From: an uncultured Lactobacillus sp.
GTDB taxonomy: Bacteria > Bacillota > Bacilli > Lactobacillales > Lactobacillaceae
Length of the DNA: 64,000 nucleotides
Assembly (NCBI GenBank): GCA_937874695.1
Contig: CALNAJ010000029.1
Location: 1-64,000 of the forward strand
Direction: 5' to 3'
Both the position numbers and the translations under genes were made by a program. The notes below the pieces were generated by a model that saw only the letters and a list, made by a program, of their open reading frames with translations, did no database searches and was not told where the DNA came from. Below, piece by piece: positions 18,801-26,672 of this stretch. Position 1 is the stretch's first letter, and every line of letters begins with the position of its first letter.

Positions 18801-19242
18801 GCTGCTGGACGGTCTTCGTTGCTGCCGTGACATCCCCAATCGCCAGCAGTTGGCCCACCTCGCTATGCAGTGGCGTAATCACACTGAGGTGGGTCAGATT
18901 AGCTGTCTGTTGGCTAAGGTCAACCGGTGCTTCGGCGACCTGATAGGCCGTGGACAGCTGCATGAGCTGTTGGTAACCGGTAAAGTCTTTGGCTAAGAAG
19001 ACCAGTTCACTCGGCTGAGTGGGCTCCCCAATCGCTTGGGTGGTCAGCGTCAGTCCCAAGATTGGCTTGATACCCGCCGCACGGCAGGCGTTGTAGAAGG
19101 CTACGACCCCGTACATCACATTCTTATCGGTTAGAGCCAGCGTGGTATAACCACGGTCCTTAGCCGTTTGCACCAGGTCGGGGATGCGGTTGGTACTCTG
19201 TAGCAAGCTGTAGGTACTCATGACCTGTAACGGGACAAACAT
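15895..19242 (-). CDS. dnaE: DNA polymerase III alpha subunit DnaE
   Basis: Replicative polymerase that in Firmicutes extends RNA primers before handing over to PolC. The 1115-aa protein has an N-terminal PHP domain, the palm with the metal-binding PDIDLDIPDD motif, the family GPGRGSAAGSLVAY motif, a tandem HhH region and a C-terminal OB fold. The first PHP motif reads LQVMSTYS where Bacillus DnaE has a His in LQVHSGYS, so this PHP site is degenerate. The ATG at 19242 is preceded by AGAGGAG; longer upstream starts are not supported. Confidence 0.96.
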   Translation of the reverse strand: MFVPLQVMSTYSLLQSTNRIPDLVQTAKDRGYTTLALTDKNVMYGVVAFYNACRAAGIKPILGLTLTTQAIGEPTQPSELVFLAKDFTGYQQLMQLSTAYQVAEAPVDLSQQTANLTHLSVITPLHSEVGQLLAIGDVTAATKTVQQLQAWAPANVAVGISPDLDATTQQQLREVQTATQVPLVGLAPVEYLNREDHFAVTVLRAIGAGEVIEDLPAAQETMGTHWLRPAAEETERFTHAGLADAITATEKVAAACEVTLKFQQPQLPQFPTPDQQDSQSYLRQLCQKGLQHRLTANGTTDGRPYQQRLERELGTIHRMGFDDYFLIIWDVMNFAHRAHIQTGPGRGSAAGSLVAYVLAITEVDPLAYNLLFERFLNEERAQMPDIDLDIPDDKREQVLQYVHDKYGHSRVGQIITFGTLATKAALRDVGRALGMAPYQMSDWSAAIPNQLHITLAASYKQSQKLRNLVADSDKNKLLYETACKLEGLPRNYSTHAAGIVLSQGPLTDLVPLQPGAGSLLMTQYPKDTVEAVGLLKMDFLGLRNLSILANALALVRKQMGQVLDINAIDLNDAATLKLFAQGETNGVFQFESSGIKRVLRQLKPDSFELVAAVNALYRPGPMENIDTFIKRKDGQEQVTYAADALKPILGPTYGVLVYQEQVMQVASTMGGFTLGEADLLRRAMSKKKKQTMDAMQKKFVSGAQQLGYADETAQQVFAYMDRFANYGFNRSHAVAYSKLAFQLAYLKAHYPGPFYAALLNSVINVPEKTKLYLTEAKRHGVTILPPDINQSSAYFNLRGAAIIFGLSSIKGVRRDFLRELLADRHENGPYQDLHQFLQRIADKYRKADLLNALVYAGAFDNFGYNRAELIAALPEFLSSVELSGGNVELFAALAPKVDHRPDLDLMTKLTQEEAVLGAYLSGHPVEQYRPLAQRLHAVTISDLAENNRVTVVVYVTRIRTIRTKRGEPMAFVTGSDETADVSITIFPNQYRMASEWLKTDQVIVVRGKVEQQRGLQIVADRLDLAESLQPAGEQQAKQGTRWFIRVDADHDQRPVAQQLAQFLTANVGPVPVIVYQPQTDQKRLLPKTQWLRADVALKVALERLMGAGNVVYENG

Positions 19243-19409
19243 CCTGTCCACTCCTCTCAACATTATCTTTATCGCTATTATACCAGAAAAATTGCCAAAT
19301 ACTCGCAAGACGAACAAATGTTCTCTAGCCAATTTAGGCACTTATCGGCATACTCGAAAATACCCAGCAATCAGCCGTAATTGGCCCTTAGCATGGCAAC
19401 GTCAAAACA

Positions 19410-19458
19410 CAAAAAGACTGTACTGTTACGGCGCTCAAAGCACCGTGACAGTACAGTC
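19410..19458 (-). terminator. Terminator after clpB
   Basis: Strong minus-strand hairpin: arms GACTGTACTGTCACGG and CCGTAACAGTACAGTC, then TTTTTG. It separates clpB from dnaE. Confidence 0.88.
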
Positions 19459-19491
19459 ATCGACTCATTTTTTTAATTTTCCAATAGCTAG

Positions 19492-22110
19492 CTAGTCCGT
19501 CGCTGGAATCGTCTTCGCCTGCAGCTCGTGCGTGAAGGCCAATTGGTCATCCACCACGTCAATCGTAATCAGGCTGTTAACCGGGATATCACCGGCAATC
19601 AACTGGCGAGCCAACGGCGTTTCCACGTGCGTCGTGATGAAACGTTGCAGTGGCCGAGCACCGTACGCCGGCAAGTAACCCTTCTGGGCGATCCAGGCCT
19701 GCGCGGCGGGCGTAATCGTAAGGTCCAACTGCTGTTCGTGCAGTCGGTCGGCAAGATGCCCGACCAATTTAACCACGATCTGTTGGACATCGGCCAACGT
19801 CAGCGGTGTGAACATGATGGTGTCGTCAATCCGGTTCAGGAATTCTGGCCGGAAATGCGCTTGGAGCAATTTGGCCACCTGTTCCTGGGCCGCGGTGGTA
19901 ATGTGCCCCTGGTCATCGGTGCCCTGTAATAACAGGTCGGAACCCAGGTTAGACGTCATGATTAGGATCGTATTCTTGAAGTCAACGGTCCGGCCCTGAC
20001 TATCGGTCAGTCGGCCATCGTCCAAGACCTGTAGCAGCAGGTTAAAGACATCGGGATGGGCCTTCTCCACTTCATCGAAGAGCACGATGGTGTACGGATT
20101 ACGGCGAACAGCTTCGGTCAGCTGGCCACCTTCCTCGTAACCGACGTAACCTGGTGCCGCCCCGACCAGCCGAGACACGGATTCTTTCTCCATGTATTCA
20201 CTCATGTCGATTCGAACCATATGATCTTCACTGTCAAATAAGTTCTCGGCGAGGGCCTTGGCTAACTCGGTCTTCCCAACCCCGGTTGGTCCCAAGAACA
20301 GGAAGGACCCAAGTGGCTTGGTGGGATCTTGTAGGCCGGCTCGTGACCGCAGAACGGCATCGGCTACGGCTGATACCGCTTGGTCCTGACCAACGACCCG
20401 GTCGTGCAGGCGATCGGCCAGTTTCAACAGTTTCTCCCGTTCGCCCTGGACCAGCTTCGTCACGGGAATCCCTGTCATCCGACTGACCACGCTAGCAATT
20501 TCGTTTTCCGTGACGGATTCGGAGACCAACCAGTCCTGCTGTTGATTCTGTTTTTCTAGGTCAGCTAGTTCTTGCTCCAACTTCGGAATCGTGCCATGTT
20601 GGAGTTCGGCAGCCTTATTCAAATCGTACTTGGCCTCGGCGTTTTCCAAATCACGTTTGGCCTTGTCCAGTTCCGTCTTCTTGGTCCCAACACTCTTGAT
20701 AGCCGTCTTTTCTTGATTCCAACGGGCACTCAGCTTGTCGACCTTTTCCTTGATGTCGGCCAACTCTTTCGTCAATTCCTTGAGACGTGCTTGAGAAGCC
20801 GCATCCGTTTCCTGCTTCAGCGCGGTCTGTTCGACCTGCATCCGCATCATTTGCCGGCGTTCCTGATCCAATTCGGTTGGCGCGGAGTTCATTTCCACCC
20901 GGATCGAAGCCGATGCGTCGTCGACCAGATCAATCGCCTTATCGGGTAAGAACCGGTCAGTCAGGTAGCGGTCGGAAAGTTTGGCGGCCGCTATCAGGGC
21001 GTTGTCGTGAATCTTAACACCATGGTGAATTTCGAAACGCTCGCGCAATCCCCGTAAAATGGTGATGGTATCGTCAATGCTTGGCTCGTTGACCACGACG
21101 CGTTGGAACCGCCGAGCCAGCGCCTTGTCTTGTTCCAAATACTTACGATATTCGTCGAGCGTAGTGGCCCCAATCAAGTGAAGTTCGCCACGAGCCAGCA
21201 TGGGTTTCAACAGGTTACCGGCGTCCATACTCCCTTCGGCCTTACCGGCACCCACGATGTTGTGAATTTCATCGATAAACATGATGATCTGGCCGTCACT
21301 CTTGGTGACCTCTTTCAGAACTGCTTTGAGCCGTTCTTCAAATTCACCCCGGTACTTGGCCCCAGCAATCAGAGACCCCATGTCCAGGGAAAAAATCGTC
21401 TTGTCCTTCAAATTATCGGGGACATCCCCACGAACAATCCGTTGGGCCAAGCCTTCAACGATTGCGGTCTTCCCGACACCGGCTTCCCCAATCAGCACGG
21501 GATTGTTCTTGGTCTTGCGCGACAGGATCCGAATGACCGACAAGATTTCATCATCCCGGCCAATAATTGGGTCGATTTTGCCACTGCGCATGGCCTTAAC
21601 GAGATCAGTTCCGTATTTTTCGAGGGCCTTGTACTGGTCCTCCTGATTCTTAGAGGTCACACGTTCGCCACTGCGCAGCTTGTCTACGGCGTTGCGGACC
21701 ATCTGTTCCGTGATGCCCTGACTCTTGAGATAATCCGTCAGGTTCTCACCGCCCAGTTGCATCAGGGCGATCAGCACCGTATCGATGGCCAGAAAGTCAT
21801 CGCCGTACTTATTCTTGATAGCGTCGGCCTTCTGTAGCAGGTCGGTCAGGTTACGCGAAAATTCCTGTCCGTACTGAATTCCACTGCCGGAGACCGTACT
21901 GATGCCATCCAGTTCTCGGTCGAGTTCACTGTCCATGGCGGCAATGTCCACACCCGCATTGGCAAAGATCTCGCGACCAAGTTCTCCAGGTTGAATCAAA
22001 TATTTAAAGAGGTGTGCCACCGTGACCGCTTGGTGCTTACGGGTCATGGCAATGCGTTGGGCCTCACTTAACGCACTGGTCAGTGCTTCAGTCATTTTTT
22101 CTGGATTCAT
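19492..22110 (-). CDS. clpB: ATP-dependent disaggregase ClpB
   Basis: Hexameric AAA+ chaperone that pulls proteins out of aggregates together with DnaK. The 872-aa protein has an N-terminal Clp repeat domain (about 1-145), AAA1 with GEAGVGKT, a long coiled-coil middle domain (about 405-525), and AAA2 with GPTGVGKT followed by a ClpB C-terminal domain. The ATG at 22110 is preferred: AGGAGG is 9 nt upstream, whereas it directly abuts the ATG nine bases earlier. The 825-bp gap upstream holds two structured repeats and a distant CtsR-type operator. Confidence 0.96.
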   Translation of the reverse strand: MNPEKMTEALTSALSEAQRIAMTRKHQAVTVAHLFKYLIQPGELGREIFANAGVDIAAMDSELDRELDGISTVSGSGIQYGQEFSRNLTDLLQKADAIKNKYGDDFLAIDTVLIALMQLGGENLTDYLKSQGITEQMVRNAVDKLRSGERVTSKNQEDQYKALEKYGTDLVKAMRSGKIDPIIGRDDEILSVIRILSRKTKNNPVLIGEAGVGKTAIVEGLAQRIVRGDVPDNLKDKTIFSLDMGSLIAGAKYRGEFEERLKAVLKEVTKSDGQIIMFIDEIHNIVGAGKAEGSMDAGNLLKPMLARGELHLIGATTLDEYRKYLEQDKALARRFQRVVVNEPSIDDTITILRGLRERFEIHHGVKIHDNALIAAAKLSDRYLTDRFLPDKAIDLVDDASASIRVEMNSAPTELDQERRQMMRMQVEQTALKQETDAASQARLKELTKELADIKEKVDKLSARWNQEKTAIKSVGTKKTELDKAKRDLENAEAKYDLNKAAELQHGTIPKLEQELADLEKQNQQQDWLVSESVTENEIASVVSRMTGIPVTKLVQGEREKLLKLADRLHDRVVGQDQAVSAVADAVLRSRAGLQDPTKPLGSFLFLGPTGVGKTELAKALAENLFDSEDHMVRIDMSEYMEKESVSRLVGAAPGYVGYEEGGQLTEAVRRNPYTIVLFDEVEKAHPDVFNLLLQVLDDGRLTDSQGRTVDFKNTILIMTSNLGSDLLLQGTDDQGHITTAAQEQVAKLLQAHFRPEFLNRIDDTIMFTPLTLADVQQIVVKLVGHLADRLHEQQLDLTITPAAQAWIAQKGYLPAYGARPLQRFITTHVETPLARQLIAGDIPVNSLITIDVVDDQLAFTHELQAKTIPATD

Positions 22111-22163
22111 AGATTGCATCCTCCTCGGTTAAAATTAATTTTGAATTGTTTATTGGTTAAAGG

Positions 22164-22372
22164 TTGTCGCCTGCGGCTGTCAGAAATTCCGTCTGCTATG
22201 GGGACCGTCTTCAGCCAAAGTACGGGCTTCCGGCTCGGTTTGAAGCCTCACAAAGTTCATGTGAGTCTCCAAACACGTCCCATGATGTAACTCCGGGAAG
22301 AACCAACCACCCGGACTAACATCATCGTCACAGCTGACTCCATTCCTGACCTCCTCCGGCTAGGTGAACGTT
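22164..22372 (-). repeat. Structured intergenic element, subfamily B, copy B4
   Basis: Sense strand minus. Outer stem GTCAGGAAT (22342-22350) pairs with ATTTCTGAC (22179-22187), with one G.T pair. Inner hairpins: TCCGGG/CCCGGA, a 14-bp arm starting TTTGGAGACTCACA with the conserved A.G mismatch and G.T wobble, and a less regular third hairpin. The 3' flank AGCCGCAGGCGACA matches the other B copies. It lies directly upstream of clpB, in sense. Confidence 0.82.
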
Positions 22373-22614
22373 TATCCATAAATATTCACCTAGTAATGTG
22401 GCACCCATTCCTCATGATTGACACCATAATCTTGCCTAATTGTTTCGTCAGATTTCTACGCTTCCAATATTTTTTCAGTTTGCGCTTTTAATTAATGACT
22501 TGAAAAAAATGGCTCGAATAGACGACAACTAATTTACAACGTTAAAACATGAAAGAAACTAAAACTGTGGTCTAGCAGCAAGGTACCAGCTCGCTCAACT
22601 GCCACTGTTTAAAA

Positions 22615-22806
22615 CTAGCTTAGCCGCAGGATGTCAGGGATGGAGCCGGCCGTGTCAATGGCGTTGGCTACCGTTCTTGGGTAGCCTAGGCCATCGGACG
22701 TCTTGGAGATGCACGAACTTTGCAGCTTCAAGACGAGGTGAGAGACCGCTCTTCGGCTCTCACCGGTCCTCACAGCAGGTGGAATCCCTGACAGCCGGAG
22801 GCGACA
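22615..22806 (+). repeat. Structured intergenic element, subfamily B, copy B2
   Basis: Outer stem GTCAGGGAT (22633-22641) pairs with ATCCCTGAC (22784-22792). Inner hairpins: GGCTACC-GTTCTT-GGTAGCC type; a 14-bp arm GTCTTGGAGATGCA with TGCAGCTTCAAGAC, holding the conserved G.T wobble and A.G mismatch; and GGTGAGAG/CTCTCACC around the ACCG...CGG loop. The 5' flank AAAACTAGCTTAGCCG is shared with copy B3. It lies after pepT and in the opposite orientation to it. Confidence 0.87.
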
Positions 22807-22835
22807 ATTTTAAATCAAGTCGCATTGAGCTGTTC

Positions 22836-22864
22836 AAAAAAGAGGCAACCCTTAGGTTAACCTC
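22836..22864 (-). terminator. Bidirectional terminator downstream of pepT
   Basis: Arms GAGG...CCTC and AACC/GGTT form a hairpin with an internal loop, with T runs on both strands (TTTTTT on minus). It also lies just after the promoter at 22879-22906, so it could attenuate a transcript going to clpB. Confidence 0.6.
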
Positions 22865-22878
22865 CATTTTTCATTCAT

Positions 22879-22928
22879 ATTCTAACTGATTTTGACCAAA
22901 ATTCAAAATAATTTGACCAATTTTGACT
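22879..22928 (-). promoter_or_regulatory. CtsR-type operator with promoter
   Basis: Minus strand AGTCAAA-ATT-GGTCAAA (22912-22928) matches the CtsR heptad repeat RGTCAAANANRGTCAAA, with a further GGTCAAA nearby. A -35 TTGAAT (22901-22906) and a -10 TAGAAT (22879-22884) with a 16-bp spacer follow. CtsR controls clp genes, so the likely target is clpB, but the distance to its start is about 770 bp. Confidence 0.65.
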
Positions 22929-22935
22929 AATTAAT

Positions 22936-24177
22936 TTAAGCCTGTTGTTCGGCGAGTTCGGCAATCTTGATAACGACGTCGGTTGCCTGTTCCATAGTCT
23001 GTTCGGAAACGTATTCGAACCGACCGTGCATGTTTTCCCCACCGGCAAATAAGTTCGGCGTTGGTAAGCCCAAGTAAGAGATCTTGGAACCATCAGTCCC
23101 CCCACGTACTGGGAAGATCAGTGGCTTGATGTTTAATTCTTCCAAGGCTTCCTTGGCTAAGTCAACGACAGTCATATCCTTCTCGATGACCTCACGCATG
23201 TTGTAGTACTGGTCCTTGATGGTAACTTGGACACGGTCGCTACCGTATTCCTTGTTCAATTGATCGGCGACCCCTTGGAAGAGCTTCTTCCGGTCTTCGA
23301 AGATTTGACGGTCGTGGTCTCGGATGATGTAGCTCAAGTGAGCACTGTCAACGGTCCCGTTCATGCTGTACAGGTGGAAGAAGCCTTCACGCCCTTCAGT
23401 GTGTTCTGGCCGGTCATGTTCTGGCAGAGCTGCGTGGAAGTCCATGGCAACTTGCGAAGCGTTGACCATGACGCCTTTGGCTTCGGCCGGGTGCACGTTG
23501 GTCCCGGTAATTTCAACCTGAGCATCGGCAGCGTTAAAGGTTTCGTATTCCAATTGACCTAATGGACCACCATCGACCGTGTAGGCGATATCGGCACCAA
23601 AGTCTTTAACATCAAAGTGGTCGGCACCGGAACCGATTTCTTCATCGGGTCCCAAGCCAATTTCAATTTCGCCATGCTTGATTTCAGGGTGGGCCAACAG
23701 GTATTCTGCGGCGGCCATGATTTCAGCGACCCCGGACTTGTCATCAGCACCCAATAAGGTACTGCCGTCCGTGGTGATCAAGGTGTGGCCCTGATAGTTT
23801 TTCAAGTTCGGGAACACAGCCGGATCCAGCGTGTACTTGCCAGCATCGTCCAACTTGATGACGGACTTGCCATCATAGTTTTCCACGAATTGGGGGTCAA
23901 TGTTTTCACTGTTAAAGTCGGCAGTGTCAAAGTGAGAAATAAAGCCGATCTTCTTCACTTGCTTGTCCGTATTGGCTGGTAAGGTGGCATATACATAAGC
24001 ACATTGCTTGTTGATATGCACATTGTCCAGACCGATCTCCTTCAGGTCCTTCACCAAGCCCTCAGCGAATTCAGTCAGCTGCGGCGTTGATGGGATTGTG
24101 CCAGAGTTGGGATTGGAACGCGTGTTGATCTTGACGTACTTCAGGAACCGGGGAATCAGGTTTTCATACTTTGCCAA
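22936..24177 (-). CDS. pepT: Peptidase T (tripeptidase)
   Basis: Cytoplasmic zinc aminopeptidase (M20 family) that removes the N-terminal residue of tripeptides. It is important for peptide use in lactic acid bacteria. The 413-aa protein shows the metal-site motifs ISHFDTAD (His about residue 81, Asp 83), GADDKSGVAE (Asp about 143), GPDEEIGSGADHFD (Glu about 177) and the C-terminal MHGRFEYVSE (His about 382). The start is TTG with GGAG 9 nt upstream. It follows trmK and the Nif3-like gene on the same strand. Confidence 0.95.
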   Translation of the reverse strand: MAKYENLIPRFLKYVKINTRSNPNSGTIPSTPQLTEFAEGLVKDLKEIGLDNVHINKQCAYVYATLPANTDKQVKKIGFISHFDTADFNSENIDPQFVENYDGKSVIKLDDAGKYTLDPAVFPNLKNYQGHTLITTDGSTLLGADDKSGVAEIMAAAEYLLAHPEIKHGEIEIGLGPDEEIGSGADHFDVKDFGADIAYTVDGGPLGQLEYETFNAADAQVEITGTNVHPAEAKGVMVNASQVAMDFHAALPEHDRPEHTEGREGFFHLYSMNGTVDSAHLSYIIRDHDRQIFEDRKKLFQGVADQLNKEYGSDRVQVTIKDQYYNMREVIEKDMTVVDLAKEALEELNIKPLIFPVRGGTDGSKISYLGLPTPNLFAGGENMHGRFEYVSEQTMEQATDVVIKIAELAEQQA

Positions 24178-24232
24178 AATAAATCACTCCTCAAATGAAT
24201 TAACTACATTTTTAGTGTACCCGTTTTCACGC

Positions 24233-25039
24233 TTAAATAAAAGTGAAGGGGTCGGTATTTAATTGCGATGCCACCACGGTGATTGGCCACTGGTTCTCGG
24301 TCGCCCACTGCGTAAACAGCGCCAGTAAGTGCGGCTTGCAAATGCTCTCGATATGGTGGCCGGGATCGACAACGTTTAATCCCGCCGCAATCATGTCGTG
24401 CCCGGGATGATACGAGATATCACCCGTCACATAGACATCAGCACCCTTGGCCAGCGCCGTCTGGTAAAACGGCCCGCCACTCCCACCGAGAACGGCAACC
24501 CGCTTGACGGGGGCATCCGGGGTGTGGCTGACCAACCGTAGGCCCTTCACGTTGAAGATCCGCTTACAGTCCTCAGCAAATTGCCGAACGGTTGTGGCTG
24601 TCGATAGATTACCGATTCGACCCATGGTAATGGCGGGCGTCGCGGTCACCCCATTGCTGGGAACCAGGCCCTCGACGTCCTGAAGATTGAGAGCAGCCGC
24701 CAACCAGTCATTCATGCCACCAGGGGCACTGTCGAGATTGGTGTGGGCACCGTAGACCGTGATGTGATGCTGTAATAAGGTCGCATACATCTGGTTCTGG
24801 GGCACCGCTAAATCCAAGTTCTTAGCGGGATGGAACATCATGGGATGATGGGCAAAGATAAAATCGGCACCAACTGCGATTGCCTCATCGACGACCTCGG
24901 GCCGCACGTCTAGGGTCACCATGACCTTGTGCACCTCAGCATCCAGGCTCCCCAGTTGCAACCCAACCGGGTCACCGGGTTCCGCCCACGTCTTCGGGGC
25001 GAACTGCTCGAACCGTTCAACTAAATCACGCACCAACAC
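24233..25039 (-). CDS. Nif3-like dinuclear metal centre protein (YqfO type)
   Basis: 268-aa protein of the Nif3/YbgI/YqfO family, which forms toroidal hexamers with a two-metal site. The role may be in GTP cyclohydrolase-like or metal-linked chemistry but is not settled. Metal ligands are visible in FAHHPMMFHP (about residues 64-73) and YGAHTNLDSAPGG (about 97-109), and in HHIES near 225. The GTG start at 25039 has GAGGAGG 9 nt upstream and overlaps trmK by 14 nt, the usual gene pair. Confidence 0.88.
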   Translation of the reverse strand: MLVRDLVERFEQFAPKTWAEPGDPVGLQLGSLDAEVHKVMVTLDVRPEVVDEAIAVGADFIFAHHPMMFHPAKNLDLAVPQNQMYATLLQHHITVYGAHTNLDSAPGGMNDWLAAALNLQDVEGLVPSNGVTATPAITMGRIGNLSTATTVRQFAEDCKRIFNVKGLRLVSHTPDAPVKRVAVLGGSGGPFYQTALAKGADVYVTGDISYHPGHDMIAAGLNVVDPGHHIESICKPHLLALFTQWATENQWPITVVASQLNTDPFTFI

Positions 25040-25733
25040 GTTGCAAGACCTCCTCAATCTCCTTGATCTCAGCTGTCAGCTCCGCAACCTTTGCCGCGGG
25101 AACTTCCTTGGCCGACTGTACCTGAGCCAAGACCTGCTTGGTTCGGGCCAACTCACGCCGCCACTTGGCCATGAAGATGGCATTGTGTTCCGCCAGCAAA
25201 TACGGGCCGAAACGTAATTCTTCCGCATTGTACTGCTGGGGCGTATCCGCTCTGTCGGCCACTAAGATTTCGTAGTCGTGACCATCTTCAGTCACGATCT
25301 TTTCCGTGACCAGTTGAAACCCATGGGTCATCAAAAACTGACGAACATTCTTCTCACCCACATTGGGTTGTAAGACCAGGCGGTTAACCCCGGTAAGACG
25401 ATCGAAGTCCTGCGTGAGGATCTGGGCGATAAGGGTGCCCCCCATCCCCGCAATCGCGACGGTATCAATGTGGTCATCGGCTTCAATCGCCTGAAGACCG
25501 TTGGCGAGTCGCGCCGTAATCCGGTCGGACAGGCCCTCTTTGTTAATTTCATGTTGGGCATTTTCAAACGGGCCCTTAACGACCTCACCAGCCACGCCGC
25601 CGGCAATCTTGCCGCGCTTGGCTAAGTTAACTGGCAGGTACGCGTGATCGGTTCCAATATCAGCCAACCGGCTCCCCATGGGAACGTAGTCGGCAACGGT
25701 GGCAAGGCGCACCGATAAATGGTCTGCATCCAT
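25026..25733 (-). CDS. trmK: tRNA (adenine(22)-N(1))-methyltransferase TrmK
   Basis: SAM-dependent enzyme that methylates A22 of tRNA. The 235-aa protein has the class I methyltransferase site ADIGTDHAYLPVNL (about residues 24-37) and the IAGMGGTLIAQIL motif (about 93-105) typical of TrmK. The C-terminal helices (about 170-235) form a coiled coil in the family. In many Firmicutes it directly follows rpoD; here an accessory block separates them. Confidence 0.93.
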   Translation of the reverse strand: MDADHLSVRLATVADYVPMGSRLADIGTDHAYLPVNLAKRGKIAGGVAGEVVKGPFENAQHEINKEGLSDRITARLANGLQAIEADDHIDTVAIAGMGGTLIAQILTQDFDRLTGVNRLVLQPNVGEKNVRQFLMTHGFQLVTEKIVTEDGHDYEILVADRADTPQQYNAEELRFGPYLLAEHNAIFMAKWRRELARTKQVLAQVQSAKEVPAAKVAELTAEIKEIEEVLQRVGA

Positions 25734-26036
25734 TCGTCAAATCTTCCTTTCTAACTTCCTGATTACTCTAAGTATAAGCTAGTCCGCCCGTCTTGGATAG
25801 CGTGAAAATGCTTAGATGTTGAATTGACAAATGTCCATTGCTAGATTAGTTCCAGCTACCAGAATTCTACTAGTTATCAGCCAGAACGAATTCAGCATTA
25901 AACCGAATTTCCGTTTTATTTTCAAAAATGGTGAGACAAATTTCGCAGATTTTACATTAGTACTAGTATAGGGCTAATTTCAAACAAGCCATTCCCTACA
26001 CAAAAAGGCGCCGGACCAGCCGACACCTAAAATCAT
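25734..26036. other. Intergenic region upstream of trmK
   Basis: AT-rich, no gene seen. It contains the terminator of the small secreted protein gene (26002-26029) and presumably the trmK promoter, which I could not place. Confidence 0.6.
26002..26029 (-). terminator. Terminator after the small secreted protein gene
   Basis: Minus strand arms AGGTGTCGG and CCGGCGCCT pair over 9 bp (two G.T pairs) and are followed by TTTTTG. Confidence 0.7.
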
Positions 26037-26507
26037 TTATGATTTAAAATTTAACGCTTCACGGTTCAACTTCGCGTTGTGTGTCAAGTGCGCGACCTGT
26101 CCGGTGACACGCTTAAAGGGCTTGCCGACTTTCCGCCGACCGTATTCCTGCAGTGTCATCTTCTGACCATTCCGTGTGATCTTGGTGTAGTTCCAAACCT
26201 TCTCGCTACTGTTGTAATCCCGCAAACGATAGACCCCGTGACTCAACTGATACCCAACACGCTTTCCCCCGTAGGCCTGACTGCCGAAGTCGGTCTCGAT
26301 CAGCACCGTTTTCTTCGTCGCTACCAGTTCGTTCCAGTAGACAATGGTATCGTTGCCTTTGTGTTGAACGCGATACTGCGTCCAAGTTCCCCTGAGTGAC
26401 TGGGGCGTCCCCGCCGTCCACTTCGTCTGCGCGTGCGCCGTGGTTCCCCAACCAAAGCCGCCCGCGACACCTAAAGCGATTGCCGTACTAATAACAAATT
26501 TATTCAT
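26037..26507 (-). CDS. Small secreted protein of unknown function
   Basis: 156-aa protein with a clear Sec signal peptide: a short charged start, a hydrophobic core and an AHA-Q cleavage site at about residue 26. The mature part is about 130 aa, basic and rich in Tyr, Trp and Thr. It contains TPQSLRGTWTQYR, recalling short lactobacillus secreted proteins, but I recognise no domain. The ATG at 26507 is preceded by GGAGAGGG. It lies downstream of the MMPL exporter but has a terminator before it, so it is probably transcribed separately. Confidence 0.75.
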   Translation of the reverse strand: MNKFVISTAIALGVAGGFGWGTTAHAQTKWTAGTPQSLRGTWTQYRVQHKGNDTIVYWNELVATKKTVLIETDFGSQAYGGKRVGYQLSHGVYRLRDYNSSEKVWNYTKITRNGQKMTLQEYGRRKVGKPFKRVTGQVAHLTHNAKLNREALNFKS

Positions 26508-26615
26508 AGAACCCTCTCCGATGCTTATCAGTATATCCTTACATGAAATCGATAACCAGGTTGCCCGTACATCATTTACACTAACAATCACTCTAAATTC
26601 CAACACTTAATAACG

Positions 26616-26652
26616 CAAAAAAACACGACCCACCACATTGGTGAATCGTGCC
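26616..26652 (-). terminator. Terminator after the MMPL exporter gene
   Basis: Minus strand hairpin built from CACGA/TCGTG and CACCA/TGGTG, followed by seven T. Confidence 0.75.
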
Positions 26653-26672
26653 TTAGATCACTTTAAAGTAAA

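Larger units (their letters stand above)
22111..22935. other. Long intergenic region between pepT and clpB
   Basis: No convincing gene. It contains, right to left, a CtsR-type operator with promoter (22879-22928), a bidirectional terminator (22836-22864), repeat B2 on the plus strand (22615-22806), about 240 bp of AT-rich DNA, and repeat B4 on the minus strand (22164-22372). A 9-bp inverted repeat CTAGGTGAA/TTCACCTAG (22360-22393) borders B4. Confidence 0.8.

Noticed and set aside
22677..22889. Plus-strand open frame over repeat B2
   Set aside because: It lies in a structured repeat whose arms covary as base pairs rather than as codons; no ribosome site.
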